Assembly (NCBI GenBank): GCA_031259795.1 | Contig: JAIRLA010000218.1 | Location: 1 to 7,292 of the forward strand | Reading direction: 5' to 3' | Length of the DNA: 7,292 nt | Source: Azoarcus sp. | Lineage (GTDB): Bacteria; Pseudomonadota; Gammaproteobacteria; Burkholderiales; Rhodocyclaceae | Notes under the pieces: model-generated | The model's input: only the letters and a program-made list of their open reading frames with translations | Database searches by the model: none | What the model was told of the DNA's origin: nothing | Program-made: the position numbers and the translations under genes | In this document: positions 6,303 to 7,292 of the stretch, piece by piece | Position numbering within the stretch: position 1 is the stretch's first letter | Layout: every line of letters begins with the position of its first letter

Positions 6303-6833
6303 TTATCGCCGCCGCGTCGGGTTCGTCATGGATTGCTCCGAAGAATTGAAACGCACCAGCCGCTCCCGGTCGATGGCGCCACCCTTTCTACAAAAAGAAT
6401 TGGCGAACTCGCGGGTAAATTGATTGATTCGTTGCGTATACGCGATTGCGCGCAAATATTTGAAATAATCGCCCTTGTCTGGGTTGTTGTCCCGTCCGTA
6501 ACAGCAGCCATTGATCGCTGTGATGTATAGCCCGGCATTCCTTTCCCTTGCCTTGTAGGCCAGCGGTTCGATAATTCCCGTATACAGATCACGGTTGTTC
6601 GAGATGAATTGCCAGAATCGCTGCCCGCAAACAATTGCTGGCGCGCAATGTTTTTCCGCGGCAAGGAAGTCCGCTTTCATCTTGGCGATCTGAGAGCTAT
6701 TGCCCCAATTCGGGCCGGATTTGATGGCGACGGATATAGCGCATACCCGCTTCGCCATCAAATTCACGGTCAATTCATTCTGTTCATAGCGCGTTATTCG
6801 TTTCAGTATCTTCCGGCCCGAAAAAGCAAAACT
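6303..6833 (-). pseudogene. Type II restriction endonuclease, C-terminal remnant with permuted blocks
   Basis: The minus-strand frame is open from 6833 to the stop at 6303-6305 (176 codons); recognisable similarity starts near 6760. AISVAIKSGPNWGNSSQ carries the Lys of a PD-(D/E)XK-type site. It is followed by CGQRFWQFISNN..LYTGIIEP, AINGCCYGRDNNPDKGDYFK, RINQFTREFANSFC and GAIDRERLVRFNSS, all typical of type II endonucleases that I associate with the PmeII-like group (name from memory). The N-terminal half, including the upstream catalytic Asp region, is missing. In the family the NGCCYG...GDYFKY block normally precedes CGQRFW...; here it follows it. No proper start codon exists: the ATG overlapping the methyltransferase stop is in another frame and ends after five codons. 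It probably once formed an operon with the upstream methyltransferase. It is almost certainly inactive. Confidence 0.75.
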
Positions 6834-7078
6834 CTACGGGCTGCAAGCGTCGACGCACCATATCATGGTATTCCGGTACGATGTCGATGCCTATGGAGTG
6901 TCTTCGCATTCTTTTCGCTACAAACAGGGTCGTACCGGACCTCATGAAGAGGTCCAGCACTGTGTCGTTTTCTTTGGTCCGCGTAGGGCGGAGAGGTGAC
7001 GATGAGGTCAACGGAATTTTCCGGAAGCGGGGCGGGACGCGCTTTGCTGTCGTCGAGGTATGCCGGCTCTGGTTTCCA
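6784..7078 (-). pseudogene. DNA methyltransferase remnant (TSPPY-type), internally deleted and frameshifted
   Basis: Two pieces of one methyltransferase abut. The first (7078 to about 6968) reads WKPEPAYLDD...LPENSVDLIVTSPPYADQRK, with catalytic motif IV TSPPY at 6983-6997, as in N4-cytosine/N6-adenine enzymes of the permuted class. The second, in another frame (about 6976 to the stop at 6784-6786), reads KENDTVLDLFMRSGTT, then AKRMRRHSIGIDIVPEYHDM, the SAM-binding region normally written DPFMGSGTT. In intact enzymes well over a hundred residues lie between these parts, so the middle is deleted. The SAM motif also carries Pro-to-Leu and Gly-to-Arg changes. No in-frame start is visible before WKPEP, and the odhB-side hairpin begins 20 bases upstream. 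It was presumably the partner of the endonuclease remnant downstream. Confidence 0.8.
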
Positions 7079-7098
7079 TGTTGTCCTTGTTGTGCGCG

Positions 7099-7129
7099 CG
7101 GGGGAAAAGGAATCCGTTCTTTTCCCCCG
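7099..7129 (-). terminator. Hairpin downstream of odhB
   Basis: CGGGGGAAAAG (7099-7109) pairs perfectly with CTTTTCCCCCG (7119-7129) around a 9-base loop that can close two more pairs. On the minus strand it begins 10 bases after the odhB stop, the usual place for an intrinsic terminator, but no T-tract follows the stem. Confidence 0.6.
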
Positions 7130-7139
7130 TCCGCTCGCT

Positions 7140-7292
7140 CTAAATCTCCAAAATCAGCCGCGCCGGGTCTTCCAGCGCCTCTTTCATGGCGACCAGTCCG
7201 AGTACGGCTTCGCGGCCGTCGATGATGCGGTGGTCGTAGGAGAGCGCCAGGTAGTTGATCGGGCGGATGACGACTTGTCCGTTTTCGGCCAC
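7140..7292 (-). CDS. odhB: 2-oxoglutarate dehydrogenase E2 (dihydrolipoyl succinyltransferase), C-terminal end
   Basis: The last 50 codons of the E2 acyltransferase that transfers succinyl groups from lipoyl-lysine to CoA in the TCA-cycle 2-oxoglutarate dehydrogenase complex. The gene enters from the right edge and ends at TAG 7140-7142. The visible piece, [20 protein letters not shown] and onward, contains the catalytic signature [13 protein letters not shown] with the active-site His and Asp of the chloramphenicol-acetyltransferase-like fold, then [15 protein letters not shown]. The [18 protein letters not shown] wording and the [11 protein letters not shown] ending favour the succinyltransferase (sucB/odhB) over the pyruvate dehydrogenase E2. 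The lipoyl and E3-binding domains lie outside. A hairpin follows directly. Confidence 0.92.
   Translation of the reverse strand: MAENGQVVIRPINYLALSYDHRIIDGREAVLGLVAMKEALEDPARLILEI

Noticed and set aside
6241..6423. Short plus-strand open frames between the membrane protein and the endonuclease remnant
   Set aside because: They overlap the minus-strand endonuclease tail and the hairpin and have no recognisable protein content.

Overview
The window looks like chromosomal DNA from a GC-rich proteobacterium, most likely a betaproteobacterium (Rhodocyclales- or Nitrosomonadales-like). This rests on protein similarity recalled from memory: an OmpR/EnvZ pair of betaproteobacterial type, YciB beside a periplasmic parvulin, and the end of a 2-oxoglutarate dehydrogenase E2 gene. 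No search was run, so the genus is open.

Layout. Positions 2-514 (+) hold the C-terminal end of an AAA-ATPase/PD-(D/E)XK nuclease-family protein that begins outside the window. From 515 to 1135 lies a gene-free scar zone with a 20-bp motif repeated three times (two copies forming an inverted repeat), the last ~38 codons of an IS110-family transposase, and a palindromic dispersed repeat followed by CAATGAC units. Next comes the overlapping two-component operon ompR-envZ (1136-3218, +). A good sigma70 promoter at 3233-3262 then serves yciB (3356-3973, +), followed by a secreted parvulin-type peptidyl-prolyl isomerase (4076-4936, +) and a hairpin. Positions 4989-5393 contain a second, inverted copy of the dispersed repeat. 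Positions 5394-6203 (+) encode a 269-residue membrane protein that I do not recognise.

The segment from 6303 to about 7078 (minus strand) is a decayed type II restriction-modification system. The methyltransferase keeps motif IV (TSPPY) and the SAM-binding motif region, but these are fused out of frame, with the middle of the protein missing. The endonuclease keeps its C-terminal half, and two conserved blocks appear in swapped order. Similar purine-rich hairpins (6253-6275 and 7099-7129) bracket the remnant. The window ends in the C-terminal 50 residues of odhB/sucB (7140-7292, minus).

Functional picture: most intact genes concern the cell envelope (osmosensing, inner-membrane organisation at septation, periplasmic protein folding, an unknown membrane protein), and selfish-element remains sit in the gaps. 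I see no intact novel defence system. The most unusual signal is the permuted, still-open restriction endonuclease remnant.
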